Shown: in pieces, positions 23,546 through 33,873 of the stretch
Position numbering within the stretch: position 1 is the stretch's first letter
Layout of the letters: each line of letters starts with the position of its first letter
Assembly (NCBI RefSeq): GCF_002575655.3
Contig: NC_053037.3
Coordinates: 47,837,242-47,901,241, forward strand
DNA: 64,000 nt
Source: Aegilops tauschii subsp. strangulata
Lineage: Eukaryota; Streptophyta; Magnoliopsida; Poales; Poaceae
Direction: 5' to 3'
Translations under genes and position numbers: made by a program
The notes under the pieces: model-generated
Seen by the model: only the letters and a program-made list of their open reading frames with translations
Database searches by the model: none
What the model was told of the DNA's origin: nothing

Positions 23546-23825
23546 CCTGGCAGTAGTTGTAGACGAGGACGTGGTGGCGCACACACATCTGGGCAACGGC
23601 GACCTTGGGACGAGACACGGCACGAGCGCAGGTGTGCTCGAGGTGGAACCCTACCACCTTGTACTTCTCGTCAGCAAGCAACAGCTCCATGATGCGGATG
23701 GAGTGCTCCACCCAGACCGGGTTGTTTCTGTACACCACCGTGAGCTCCGTGAACATTCGGTGGGTGTCCACCACGGCATGCATGGTGAACTGCTGCTCGT
23801 CGTCGGCAACCGCTCGGAGCACCAT
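23546..23825 (-). pseudogene. 3'-5' exonuclease (DnaQ/Werner-like) gene, 5' fragment
   Basis: About 93 codons from ATG at 23825. The middle and end (DEKYKVVGFHLEHTCARA, SRPKVAVAQMCVRHHVLVYN) resemble the start of the RNase D/Werner-like 3'-5' exonuclease fold in a family common in grasses, where a first catalytic motif of the type GFDLEYT is expected. Here it reads GFHLEHT, so both acidic residues (Asp and Glu-adjacent Tyr) are altered and the first catalytic Asp is His. Coding stops at the LTR edge after YNYCQ, removing the rest of the domain. A TATA-like box lies about 100 nt upstream. This is a truncated gene copy, not a functional enzyme. Family assignment is from memory. Confidence 0.6.
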
Positions 23826-23920
23826 TAGAGCCGTGCAGGATACTCTCTAAGAATTTGTTGTGGTGGGTGTGCTTCTTGCAATGGTGGGGCGCGACCGAAA
23901 GGTTGAAGAGACACAAGGGT

Positions 23921-23926
23921 TAAATA
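23921..23926 (-). promoter_or_regulatory. TATA-like box of the exonuclease fragment
   Basis: On minus GGCTATTTAACCC, about 97 nt before the ATG, a normal plant distance. It suggests that the 5' end of the gene is preserved although the 3' part is lost. Confidence 0.4.
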
Positions 23927-23991
23927 GCCGCTATAACAAATGGGGGCCAGCCGGCCTATAATCGTCACATCTTGTCACGGAGTTCATAGCA

Positions 23992-24069
23992 GAGGATTCC
24001 AGTGCACGCTTGACAGCACTGCACTGCAGTGAGGATTCCAGTGCACGCTTAACAACACCGCACCGCAGT
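23992..24069. repeat. Direct duplication, 39 bp x 2
   Basis: GAGGATTCCAGTGCACGCTT starts both units (23992 and 24031). Units differ at about five positions (GACAGCACTGCACTGCAGT against AACAACACCGCACCGCAGT). It lies upstream of the exonuclease-like fragment. Confidence 0.85.
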
Positions 24070-24878
24070 TTGACCATGCATGGGCTCGAAGAGGCGCTAA
24101 ATGTATTGTCAGTCAGCCTGTTCCCGTGCTACCACGCAGTTTACCGCGCAAGCTTCCCGCCCGGCTTGGTTTGCCATGCGTCGGCTAGAAGAGGGACAAA
24201 TAATGGGCGTTTATTGCCAAAAATCTTTGCAAAAACAAAGTGTGTGGAATGACTTCGGTCGTAAGTTTACCCGTGGGTGATGAGGTCAAAGTTACACAGA
24301 AGGGTGATGATGGACACTCGAGTGCGATAATTAATTCTGCGCTCTACAGGGCACACGATGGAAGAAACCAAATGTGTGCAATATCACAGTCAAGTTAGCT
24401 ATACAGATCGTGTGCTGTGATATCGACAAGGTAAACAGATTCGAGAATGGTTCATAAAATAAAATTTTAGACAATTGCATATTAAGGTCAAAATAGTGCT
24501 ACCAATATACGAGTCTCATACGATGCCATTTCAACAATTGTACCACAAAGACTCGAAATATTACAAGGTTCAAATTCTAGAGTTATATGGCTCAAATTCA
24601 AGGATTACAAGGTTCAAACTGATATTAGAAATAAAATTCAGCTCATTAGTTGCAAACGCTCACGCTGATCTGCTGAACATGGATATTAGAGAGGTTCAAA
24701 CTAATATTACCACTTCTAAGTCTCGTTTTGAAACCTCACAAATTTTGGAAAAGGGGTCAGCCATTGAGAAGTCATGTCTGAGGTTGACACGATGAGTTCC
24801 GATTACTCTGTCATCTGAAGTTCCAAAATGAAATTCAGCATTTTTGGAGCCTAGGCCTATTCCATTCTGCCGCAGGCG
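24070..24878. other. Intergenic sequence, nothing recognised
   Basis: AT-rich on its right half, with one 106-codon plus-strand frame (24475-24795) of unconvincing composition and no recognisable motif. It contains a loose repeat of ACAAGGTTCAAA (24563, 24608). It would be the downstream flank of the F-box gene. Confidence 0.4.
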
Positions 24879-26614
24879 CTAGCGCCGATCAACAAACCAT
24901 TCATTTTTTGGAAATAAATGTAGGGAAAACATCATTACCTTCAGCACCCTTGCTCTGACAACAAAGAACATGGCGAATATAATCTCCGGTAAGGTCCCTC
25001 GATAGGAGTTCAAAGTAATTTCTGAGAGATGCAGATCTAGGCATTCGACGTGATTGTTATATTGTATCACATTATCCACCACTGGGCCTAATCTCATCTG
25101 CAAAAGAAGAAAATGTGTTAGTGCCTAGATGCAGTTTTGAACACTACTACGAGCATATTTGGTTTGCAGGATTATTAAAACGCACTAACATGCCATCTTC
25201 GATCTGACATGATTAACATGGGCATTAACATGACATCTTCGATCTTCACAAGATGTTGGAGTGGATGAAAAGTTCCCTAAGAAAACTAGTACATATGAAT
25301 CCAAAGGAGAAATGCATATGGATTGTAACCATATGGATCGAGCATTGTCATTGTAAACATGGAAAAGGAGACATGTATGTACTAAAATCCTCCAAAAGAA
25401 TCCTTCAGAAATCGTAGTACATTGTCATTGTAAACTTGGAAAAAGGTGTCACAAATTGAACTCCCTTATGGTTAACATTTAACAAGAAAGGAACATCACC
25501 TCGATATATAGCTTCTCGAGGCACGGAAAGCATCTCAGGAAAGTGACAACTTGCTCCAGGTTGGGGCCAATAGACTCTAGTGCCAAGACCTTCACTGTGC
25601 GCAGTTTCGCGGTCAGGCTTGTCAGAATCATTTTTTGAATGACAGACGAACAAACATCTTCAAAATTAGAAATAATGTGAATTTGTAGAAGGAGAGGTAA
25701 AAGGCGGTTGTTGTACCTGAACGGGTGTGGATCCAATAACAAGTTCAGAGTATTTGTCATACGAGTAGCCCAACACTGTCAATTTTGGCGCAGAAATGAC
25801 ATTGATTCTTGTTGGACCTACTTGATCAAGTACAAGTAATCTCTCAAGTGCAGGTGTGTCCTCAATGACCATACTGTGGTACACATCTTGTGATGTCTTC
25901 CTGCCAAACCAGCAACACACATAAATAGTCCGGAGAGTCATGGAGGTGATGTGGAATGTACTCAACCCATTGATCGCCTGAAGACGAAGGTACTCGAGTG
26001 CAGTACAGCCACGGAGCAGGCGCTCCATTTCACCATTTGAGAGGCAGACGGCGATGAGCTCGAGGTGCTTCAGTCGTGGTAGAATAAGAGCGGGCGCGTC
26101 ATTAAAGGGGGGGAATGGCAGTTCCTGAACTTGGCGACACGCGGCGTGGGCGCGAGGCAGAGCACGGACGTTGCCAGCGAGCGCATATGCCCATCATCAA
26201 AAGTGAGCTCCTCGAGTTGATCTAGGGCGGGGGATCCGAACCAGTCATCAAGCTTGGCTTGGTCCCTTCCGTTGGAATGGAACTTGCCCATTCTAAGGCC
26301 TTTGGTTGGGCCAGGGTGACTGAGGATCTTGAACAACGCATCCAAGCTTTTGCGATAGTCGTGGCAGAGCTCGTGGGTGTCGATGAGGTCGAGAGGGGTG
26401 AAGTTCCATAGGGGGCGCCACCGCCGGGAAAGGACGGTTGTCCGCGCCCCATATTTGATTGGGAGGAGGGAGATGATGACTGTCAACATATAATCGGGGA
26501 GGCTGCTGATGAAGTCTATGCCTGCTGGAGTCGCTTGCGGTTCTAGCTCGCCCCGCCTCCGCTTGTTGGCAGCCCCGTTCTCCACCTCTCGAGTCTCCTT
26601 GTTAGCGGTGCTTT
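24879..26614 (-). pseudogene. F-box/LRR/FBD protein gene, broken
   Basis: The exon at 26614-25717 starts after acceptor TTTCTATCAG. It encodes an F-box (FISSLPDYMLTVIISLLPIK ... TVLSRRWRPLWNF) and leucine-rich segments (LDQLEELTFDD, TALEYLRLQAI), and ends at donor CAG|GTACAA. The next exon (about 25634-25500, ILTSLTAKLRTVKVLALES ... FPCLEKLYIE) ends at GAG|GTGATG. The last exon (25097-24879) has an FBD motif, HLSEITLNSYRGTLPEIIF and FVVRARVLKVMMF. Such proteins act as substrate receptors in SCF ubiquitin ligases. Defects: a one-base length change in a C7 run (26107-26113) shifts the frame, the second exon lacks an obvious AG acceptor (TTCAAAAAATG), and a TAG at 24879 ends the FBD early. A gene or recent pseudogene. 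Confidence 0.8.
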
Positions 26615-26802
26615 CTGATAGAAATGAGAGTACAGGGAATATTTGGTTAAAACAGGGCAATAGAAAAGTGTAATGGTAACTAGAAGTTATTAGGTAGGAA
26701 TATAGTAAGAAAAGGGAATAACAATTGGTTGCTTAAATACTACACAATTCATTTAACATTGCTGGGTAAGTCAACATGCAGATAGTTGAAAAGAAAACTT
26801 AC

Positions 26803-27089
26803 TTTGAACAAAAGTCAGGAAGGATGATTTTGTCGGGGAAGTTAGCATATATCTCATGACCAGGACCTTTTATGTGCAGTCCAATTTTAGTGCCAGCTTT
26901 CAGTACATAAAACTTTGAAATTTCTTTCCAAAAGCCAGCGCCAAAATAGGAGTCACCATGTTCATCAAGTCTTACAGTATCCACGATTGTAAATCCATGG
27001 TTTGTGTGTAGTATGACATCTGTGCGGCCTTGATCTATGTAATGGGAAAAATTGTGCACTACATAATCTGTTGCATAGCAAGGGATGCG
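26803..27089 (-). CDS. Exon of a B3-like domain protein, uncertain
   Basis: Open from acceptor TTTTCTGCAG (ends 27090) to donor CAAA|GTAAGT (26802): RIPCYATDYVVHNFSHYI, then GRTDVILHTNHGFTIVDT, GAGFWKEISKFYVLKAGTKI and GHEIYANFPDKIILPDF. The pattern of a strand, a FW-KEI--FY--L--GTKI block and a hydrophobic strand recalls plant B3 DNA-binding domains, but I am not certain. Translated through, it reaches a stop just after the donor. Two upstream pieces could be earlier exons: MDDK with donor AAG|GTAACT (27633-27622) and DLRQRFHLTVPDDLSM (about 27415-27498) after acceptor CATTCATAG. Only 189 bp separate the donor from the F-box exon acceptor, so a fused transcript is possible. Confidence 0.4.
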
Positions 27090-27091
27090 CT

Positions 27092-27660
27092 GCAGAAAAT
27101 GGTTGGATTGTTAAAGAAAATATGGTAACATGCAAATATGGGCCCAAATTGAAAGAACTGTACAACAGTTGAAATCGAAGGACAAAAATCCATAATTAAA
27201 TAGATAGGGTAAACATGATGTCATGGAAATATGATAGTAATCGAAAGAACAATACATCATTAATTTGCCTAATATAGAAAGAAGAGGGGAAAAATCCCCT
27301 TTGACGTATATGGTGCATGTGGCACCTTTTATCCAAATGTAGCAATATTTAGAATATCTTCAGGAAAGTAGGCCATGCCAACCGATTTAAGGTGAGATTG
27401 AACATAGGGCGCACATGCTCAAGTCATCTGGTACGGTGAGATGGAATCTCTGGCGGAGGTCGCAAGGTCCTGATGTGTCGGCGCACCGTACACTCTATGA
27501 ATGAAAGAAAACCCTCAAATCAGCTTGAATAAAAATAATTCATGGTGGTTTCCGCCGGGTGATTAAAGGAGGCAGATGAACTAGGATGAGAGATGAGATA
27601 ATATCTCACTAAACTAGTTACCTTGTCGTCCATGAGAAAAACCCCTCAGTACGGTAGATT
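27092..27660 (-). other. Intron-like sequence and possible first exons upstream of the B3-like exon
   Basis: Mostly AT-rich. It holds the short candidate exon ending near 27415 (RQRFHLTVPDDLS) and the possible start codon at 27633-27631 (CTCATGGACGACAAGGTAAC). The exon structure is a guess from splice-site words alone. Confidence 0.3.
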
Positions 27661-28084
27661 CCCCAACCGAGCGAAGCTGGGTCGACCGTGAGCAGCGTCG
27701 ACAAAGTCGATGGTGATAGGCGGCGCAAGCAGAAGTGGCGAAATGCGGTGGGGTTTGCCGGCAGCCTGGCGGCGGAGGCAGTCGTCGAGCTAAGTGGTTA
27801 CCGCCGCGATAGGCCGTGCCATGCATAGACGCAAAGGAGCTTGTGCAGGTGTGAATGGGGACCGGAGGCATGGGGTGGCGGGTGGGGGTGAGGGTTTTTG
27901 TGACGTGGGGATGGCGAGGGTTTTCTTTTTTCTTTTTTTGAATTGGGTGGCGAGGGTTTTCTGTCCCACAAAGAATTTCGGAGGCAATGGTTTGCTAGAG
28001 CCAACTGTGTGTGATTGACGCAACAAGAAAAACGAAAGTCATTGCACATGGTTCCAATTTTGGGAACCATGCATGATTGATGTA
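27661..28084. other. GC-rich flank, probable promoter of the B3/F-box locus
   Basis: Left part GC-rich with several overlapping short frames on both strands, right part AT-rich. No recognised protein. Consistent with the 5' flank of minus-strand transcription starting near 27700. GTTTTCTTTTTTC and GTTTTCTGTCC near 27920-27965 are part of a short imperfect duplication (GGCGAGGGTTTTCT at 27914 and 27949). Confidence 0.35.
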
Positions 28085-28317
28085 CTATCTCCGTCCTGGT
28101 TTATTGGTCCCGTGTGTAATTTGTACCAAATTTCGACCAAATATTTGACTATGAATGTTTATGCATGTCACCAAAAATTATATCATTGAACACTATGTTC
28201 AAATACGCATCCAACGATATAATTTTTGATGACCTGCACTAACATTTTGTCAGTTAAATCGTTGGTCAACATTTAACAGAAATTACAAAGGGGGCCAATA
28301 AACGAGGACGGAGGTAG
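28085..28317. mobile_element. Stowaway-like MITE (Tc1/mariner type)
   Basis: Inverted ends CTATCTCCGTCCTGGTTTAT and ATAAACGAGGACGGAGGTAG are 233 bp apart, with TA preceding the left end. The interior is self-complementary over much of its length (ATTATATCATTGAACA... against ...AACGATATAATTTTTGATG), as is usual for Stowaway elements. Non-coding. Confidence 0.85.
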
Positions 28318-28479
28318 ATTACATCAACCGAACTGATTTCATCCATATCCCACAGTTAGACATAAGTAAACATACATTAAACATACTCAGACATAGATAA
28401 TAAGCGTACACGTACACAAGCATAGTTCAACCGTCATTAAGCATGCTCAAGTTTTCATACTTCGATCCCACATCTCATC
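28318..28479. other. Short flank downstream of the XS gene
   Basis: Repeats of CATA-rich words (ACATACATTAAACATACTCAGACATAG). It would form the 3' UTR or flank of the XS zinc-finger gene. Confidence 0.35.
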
Positions 28480-28766
28480 TCACAAGCCGGCACGATCCTG
28501 AAGCTTCTCCAGGTACTCGGCGTACGCGCCGTGCTCCACCTGCGAGAATACATCTGCTTGAAGGAGCCAACGGCCCGTCCTCTTGCATGCGCCAGAACAC
28601 TTTGATACGCGTCATGAAGCTTGTGGTTGCAAAATGGGCATCGATAGCCGTCGTCCCAGGTCCTAATACGCCTGTTATGCATTCCCGCATAAAGCTCCCT
28701 CGGGATTTGCCTCTTGTACCTCCTCTGGACATCTTCATCCTTGCTGTCCACATCGTCAGACAACAC
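28480..28766 (-). pseudogene. XS zinc-finger gene, exon 2
   Basis: Begins after acceptor TATTTGTATAG with VLSDDVDSKDEDVQRRYKRQ, then IPRELYAGMHNRRIRTWDD, then a CX2C...H finger, GYRCPFCNHKL followed by YQSVLAHARGRAVGS. This pattern fits the XS zinc-finger domain found in SGS3-like and related plant proteins that bind RNA. The first exon at 43225-43473 ends in the same codon phase. After FKQMYS the frame shifts near 28541-28550: the continuation in another frame, VEHGAYAEYLEKLQDRAGL and stop at 28480-28482, looks like the expected domain end, so two bases (TC) may be extra. Either a recent pseudogene or a sequence error. Function in this genome is unknown. Confidence 0.6.
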
Positions 28767-29094
28767 CTATACAAATAGTAAGAAATGTGGCGTCAAATTA
28801 ATGGTTACGAACTAATCTCTAGCAAACATTTGGCATCAACTCAACGATTACATGCCGTGAAGTAGGATTATAAATTTATGGCAATTTATTTATACATATC
28901 CAGAGATTATGGTTCGATATTTAAGCACATTCCTCTATGTACAAACCAATCTTGAAGAAAATAATGGCACAAACATATATAGGTCATTCAAAATCAATTG
29001 TCAAGTCCTGCATAGGAATTATTAGCATGAACACTAACCCTAGTCGGATTACTAGCAGAAATTATTTCCACAGATGAAACAACTAGTCACTTGT
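28767..29094 (-). other. Intron of the XS gene, left part
   Basis: Low-GC sequence between the exon 2 acceptor and the CACTA terminus, with no ORF. Together with 43050-43224 it makes an original intron of about 500 bp. Confidence 0.55.
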
Positions 29095-29400
29095 CACTAC
29101 TAGAGAAAACCCTAGCAGTAGCGCGGGTATTTTGCCTATCAGTAGCACGGGACGTCGCGCTACTGATAAGGCGCTACAGCTAACGTGTAGCAGTAGCGCC
29201 TGTCGTCCCACGCTACTGCTATGCATGGATAGCTACAGCGCGCTTTGGTGATGAGCGCTGCCGCTAATAGCTGCAGCGCTTTTTGGCAGGAAGCGCTACT
29301 GGTAAGGCAGCGCTGCCGCTAATAGCTGCAGCGCTTTTTGGCAGGAAGCGCTACTGGTAAGGCAGCGCTACTGCTAACTTTGTTCCCCTCGCTACTGCTA
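29095..29400. repeat. CACTA no. 2 left terminus and subterminal repeats
   Basis: Many copies of AGCAGTAGCG, GCGCTACTG and GCTACTGCTA in both orientations. A 65-bp unit (GCGCTGCCGCTAATAGCTGC ... CTACTGGTAAGGCA) is tandemly duplicated at about 29246-29310 and 29311-29370, a recent duplication inside the subterminal array. Confidence 0.85.
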
Positions 29401-30105
29401 GTTTTATTAGTTTTTTTCTGCATATTTGTTTTGTATTTGAATAGGCTTTATACAATAAACTTTAGCATATCATACACATACAAATGTAATCATAGCATAT
29501 ACATACAACTAGTCTCATCAAATCATGTCATCATCATAATCATCATCCAACACAAAGTGGTCTCTCGTCATCATCTCGAAAATAGCGATACAAGTCTTGA
29601 TTACTTGCAACTACATCGTCATCCATCTAAACAATGATATACGCGAGAAGAGCTATCACTTTGAGTGAGAGCGGAACTATGCAGTACATGAGTTCGTATC
29701 CCTTTCTCGCATTAGCGTGAACCTAAACTAACTACTGCCTGTCGCTCGGAAACCGGAAACCGGTACACCTGGGCCTGACACTCCGGCCACTCGTCGTATA
29801 TATACTCCTGGCGTAGAACTTCTTTGCCATCGATGATCTATGCACCTGCATCGTCACGTGAGTCGATGATATGCAACATATATAGTTGAGCAACAGAAAG
29901 AGACAGACTTGGCAAAAATAGAAGCAACATATCATAAGCATCAATAACAATGTTGATCGTACCCAAAATGCCCTAACTAGAGTGACCGTCGCTAGTCGAG
30001 GAGGACGGTTTAATTACATCACAAATAAAGTTTTGTCGTGCATAACTCAAAGTTTCGTCATACAGAATGTATGGACTAAACGGACACATTGTCATATATC
30101 GACAA
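29401..30105. other. CACTA no. 2 interior left of its gene
   Basis: AT-rich sequence and the 3' flank of the minus-strand gene, with short unconvincing frames. The repeat CATCATCATAATCATCATCC occurs at 29528. Confidence 0.45.
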
Positions 30106-32154
30106 TCACTCCAACATGTCGTGCCATCCATCCAAGTCTGGGAGATAGTCCCCGAGCCTAATGAAAGGCTTCAGGTCAAGACGCTGAGAGGCTACCTGTG
30201 TTTGGACATCTTCCCGCGACATTTGTCCTTCTTCGTAGAACATCCCTGTTTTTCCGACGACCTCCTTCATGATGATTTGGGCAAGTTCGCGCTGGATGTG
30301 ATAGAACTCAGCTCGAAGTCGATGATCCTCGATATCTCCTACGTTTTTTGCCCATTGCAAAATATGGGCATCGCCGGATGTAGGTGACATGCGAAGGTTC
30401 TGGTGATCCCACCTGTACTCTAGCATGTGGTGTAGGACATATAATCCATCATTAAGAGAATCACTCGGTTGCTGGATGCAACAGAAGTCGGTCTTATGGC
30501 CGAAGGCGAGCCTGCCGCCCCTTCTCTTCTTGTCCTTGACCTCTCCACCCCGTGCTTCGTAGTAAAACATAGCACTGTCGAGACATCCTTGATGTGGGTG
30601 TAATCCTTTTTGTGAATGTTCTTCGACGAGTCCAAGTAGAGAGCGTGGGAGTATCGGGGGTAGAGGATGATGAGGACGGCGCGCCAGCCGCTGCGCAAAA
30701 AAAGTACACCTCAAATTAATTAGCCTCCACCGTGCAAATGAATGATTGAAATCGAAGGAAGGATATCTGCGTGGATGACTTACATGGGATGATAAGGCAC
30801 GAGAATTGCCTCCTTGTCCTTATTGGCGAGCATGAAACTGACGATGTATTCCCTTGCGTATTCACGGTGCTTTGCGCAGACTCCCAAGAAGCCCTCGTGC
30901 ATGAAGTACGGGTCAGTGACACAGATATTAGGTATCTGCTCAACCCCCATGATGTAGTTCATGTGCAAGGCATAAAGGCGGACAAACGTAAAATCCAGCT
31001 TCTTCACGTGAAACATGTCGAATATGTAATCGAATCGAAGGAAGAACTTATCCGCGGGGAAGAAGTCGACGTACGACAATTGCCGCGGAACATTAACCAC
31101 GTAGAGTGGGTATCCTGGATCTTTCGAGGCGATGAGGCCTTTCTCTATCCGCATCACATCGTCACGAAGTCTCCTTTGATCGCCGAATCTGTCCCCAAGT
31201 GCTCTTGCAGGTAGGATTGGTTGACCGGGGATATGCCATTTATCCGCACCGGGGATATCTATACGGTCTTGAAGCCAAGGCTGCTGAGGCGGCTGGATCA
31301 TAGAATCAGTTTTTTTGCCTTTCCTCGCTCTCTTCCTAGACTTCTTTACTACCGGAAGGTCGTCCACAATACGTTCAGCCTCCGGAGACGGCAATTCAGG
31401 CACCGACTCATGACGCTCAAACCCTGAGTAGGCGCCAGTATAGACATACTGTTGAGTGCCATCGTCATCCTCATCCTCGTCCATGGCGACGTCATCAGCG
31501 ACTAATGGAGCCTCTTCCTTACCCCGTCCGCTATCACCCAACCCGACACCCGACACTAATTGGGTAGGTGGGGTGTTGATGTTCATACCTTGCTGAGGTT
31601 GCATGCTCGTGGGTTTGCTCCCGGCCGCTAATATGGTGCACGGGGTTTCGTCGGCCTGCAAAGAAAAGTCTGTGACGTGAGACATCCCAAAGGCAACGAA
31701 AACGGGAGATTATAAATTTATTGAAGGGGGCAGGTGTGACAGATACCGTGAGGGCATCGAGCTCAGCCGAAGACGAAGCACCGCCGAGCACGTCAGGTGC
31801 CGGAGGCGGTGCGGGAGCAGGTGCGGGAGCCGGTGCGGGAGCAGGTGCTGGTGCAACGCTAGTCGAGCTGCTCCCCAAGAAGTCAGCAAGGGGAAAGTCC
31901 GCTGCATTTTTTCTAGATTTTGCCTGGTCCAATTGAAAACGTCTGGAACCAAGGAAGTAGACATATCTACAACCACCTGTTTTGCGGCAGCTACCGCTCT
32001 TGCGACTGTCTGAGGTGATTTCTTCTCAACCACAATCTCAACCTTCTTGTCGATGTTTTCTTCAGTTAACCTCCGTCTTTCCTTTCTTTCCTCCGTGGTC
32101 TCACGGTAGTACTTCTTCCACATGGTGCCGTCTCCGACACCGTGCACGCATCCA
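30106..32154 (-). pseudogene. CACTA no. 2 gene, C-terminal half with Ulp1-like (C48) domain
   Basis: Read on minus from the Copia insertion: SYG|CVHGVGDGTMWKKYYRE, basic and Pro/Ala-rich linkers (APAPAPAPAPAPAPAPPPAP), an acidic stretch (MDEDEDDDGTQQ), then the domain PLYVVNVPRQLSYVDFFPAD and MLANKDKEAILVPYHP. An intron with donor CAT|GTAAGT and acceptor TGCGCAG joins to VLIILYPRYSHALYLDSSKN and FCCIQQPSDSLNDGLYVLHH. The fold is that of SUMO/NEDD-type proteases, but the usual catalytic HW reads GWRA and the usual DCG reads NDG with no Cys there, so protease activity is unlikely. Frameshifts near 31940 and 30600 break the copy. Domain identification is from memory. Confidence 0.65.
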
Positions 32155-33858
32155 TGTTGGAAATATGACCTAGAGGCAATAATAAATGGTTATTATTATA
32201 TTCTTTGTTCATGATAATTGTCTATTGTTCATTCTATAATTGTGTTATCCGGAAATCGTAATACATGTGTGAATACATAGACCACAACGCGTCCCTAGTA
32301 AGCCTCTAGTTGACTAGCTCGTTGATCAACAGATAGTCATGGTTTCCTGACTATGGACATTGGATGTCATTGATAACGGGATCACATCATCAGGAGAATG
32401 ATGTGATGGACAAGACCCAATCCTAAGCATAGTGCAAAGATCGTGTAGTTCGTTTGCTGGAGCTTTTCCAATGTCAAGTATCTTTTCCTTAGACCATGAG
32501 ATCGTGTAACTCCCGGATGCCGTAGGAGTGCTTTGGGTGTACCAAACGTAACAACGTAACTGGGTGACTATAAAGGTACACTACGGGTATCTCCGAAAGT
32601 ATCTGTTGGGTTGACACGGATCGAGACTGGGATTTGTCACTCCGTATGACGGAGGTATCTCTGGGCCCACTCGGTAATGCATCATCATAATGAGCTCAAT
32701 GTGACTAAGGAGTTAGCCACGGGATCATGCATTACGGTATGAGTAAAGAGACTTGCCGGTAACGAGATTGAACAAGGTATTGGGATACCGACGATCGAAT
32801 CTCGGGCAAGTAACATACCGATTGACAAAGGGATTTGTATACGTGATTGATTGAATCCTCAACATCGTGGTTCATCCGATGAGATCATCGTGGAACATGT
32901 GGGAGCCAACATGGGTATCCAGATCCCCCTGTTGGTTATTGACCGGAGAGGCGTCTCGGTCATGTCTACATGTCTCCCGAACCCGTACGGTCTACACACT
33001 TAAGGTTCGGTGACGCTAGGGTTGTAGAGATATGAGTATGCGGAAACCCGAAAGTTGTTCGGAGTCCCGGATGAGATCCCGGATGTCACGAGGAGTTCTG
33101 GAATGGTCCGGAGGTGATGAATTATATATATGAAGTCCAGTTTTGGCCACCGGGAAAGTTTCGGGGGTTATCGGTATTGTACCGGGACCACCGGAAGGGT
33201 CCCGGGGGTCCACCGGGTGGGGCCACCTATCCCGGAGGGCCCCATGGGCTGAAGTGGGAAGGGAACCAGCCCTTAGTGGGCTGGGGCGCCCCCCTTGGGC
33301 CTCCCCCTGCGCCTAGGGTTGGAAACCCTAGGGGTGGGGGGCGCCCCACTTGCCTTGGGGGAAAGCTTCCCCCCTGGCCGCCGCCCCCCATGTAGATGGG
33401 ATCCAGGGCCGGTGCCCCCCTCCCAGGGGGCCTATATATAGTGGGGGGAGGGAGGGCAGTAGCAACACAGCCCCTGGTGCCTCCCTCTCCCCCTGCAACA
33501 CCTCTCCCTCTCCCAGAAGCTTGGTGAAGCCCTGCCGAAATCCCGCTACATCCACCACCACGCCGTCGTGCTGCTGGATCTGCATCAACCTCTCCTTCCC
33601 CCTTGCTGGATCAAGAAGGAGGAGACGTCGCTGCTTCGTACGTGTGTTGAACGCGGAGGTGCCGTCCGTTCGGCACTCGGTCATTGGTGATTTGGATCAC
33701 GGCGAGTACGACTCCATCAACCCCGTTCACTTGAACTCTTCCGCTCGCAATCTACAAGGGTATGTAGATGCACTCCTTTCCCCTCGTTGCTAGTATACTC
33801 CATAGATGGATCTTGGTGATGCGTAGGAAATTTTATTATTCTACTACGATCCCCAACA
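32155..33858 (+). mobile_element. Copia A 5' LTR
   Basis: Begins TGTTGGAAATATGACCTAGA and ends ACTACGATCCCCAACA. A TATA box is near 33432 (CCTATATATAGTGGGG). A C/G-rich region around 33170-33400 contains repeated GGGTCCCGGGGG-type words, typical of this group. Confidence 0.92.
33432..33440 (+). promoter_or_regulatory. TATA box of Copia A 5' LTR
   Basis: CTATATATA, with transcription expected about 30 bp downstream; the 3' LTR has the same motif at 40002-40011. Confidence 0.6.
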
Positions 33859-33859
33859 G

Positions 33860-33873
33860 TGGCATCATGAGCC
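33860..33873 (+). promoter_or_regulatory. Primer binding site, initiator tRNA-Met type
   Basis: TGGCATCATGAGCC one base after the LTR end. It is close to the canonical TGGTATCAGAGCC complementary to initiator tRNA-Met. Copia B has the same sequence, so the variation belongs to the subfamily. Confidence 0.75.

Noticed and set aside
24475..24795. 106-codon plus-strand frame
   Set aside because: No recognisable motif, AT-rich codon use, no splice context; treated as chance.
33016..33793. Long GC-rich frames in LTRs (also 39584-40365, 55427-56102, 63102-63780)
   Set aside because: They occur in every LTR copy on both strands and follow the G/C runs; LTRs of this group do not encode proteins.
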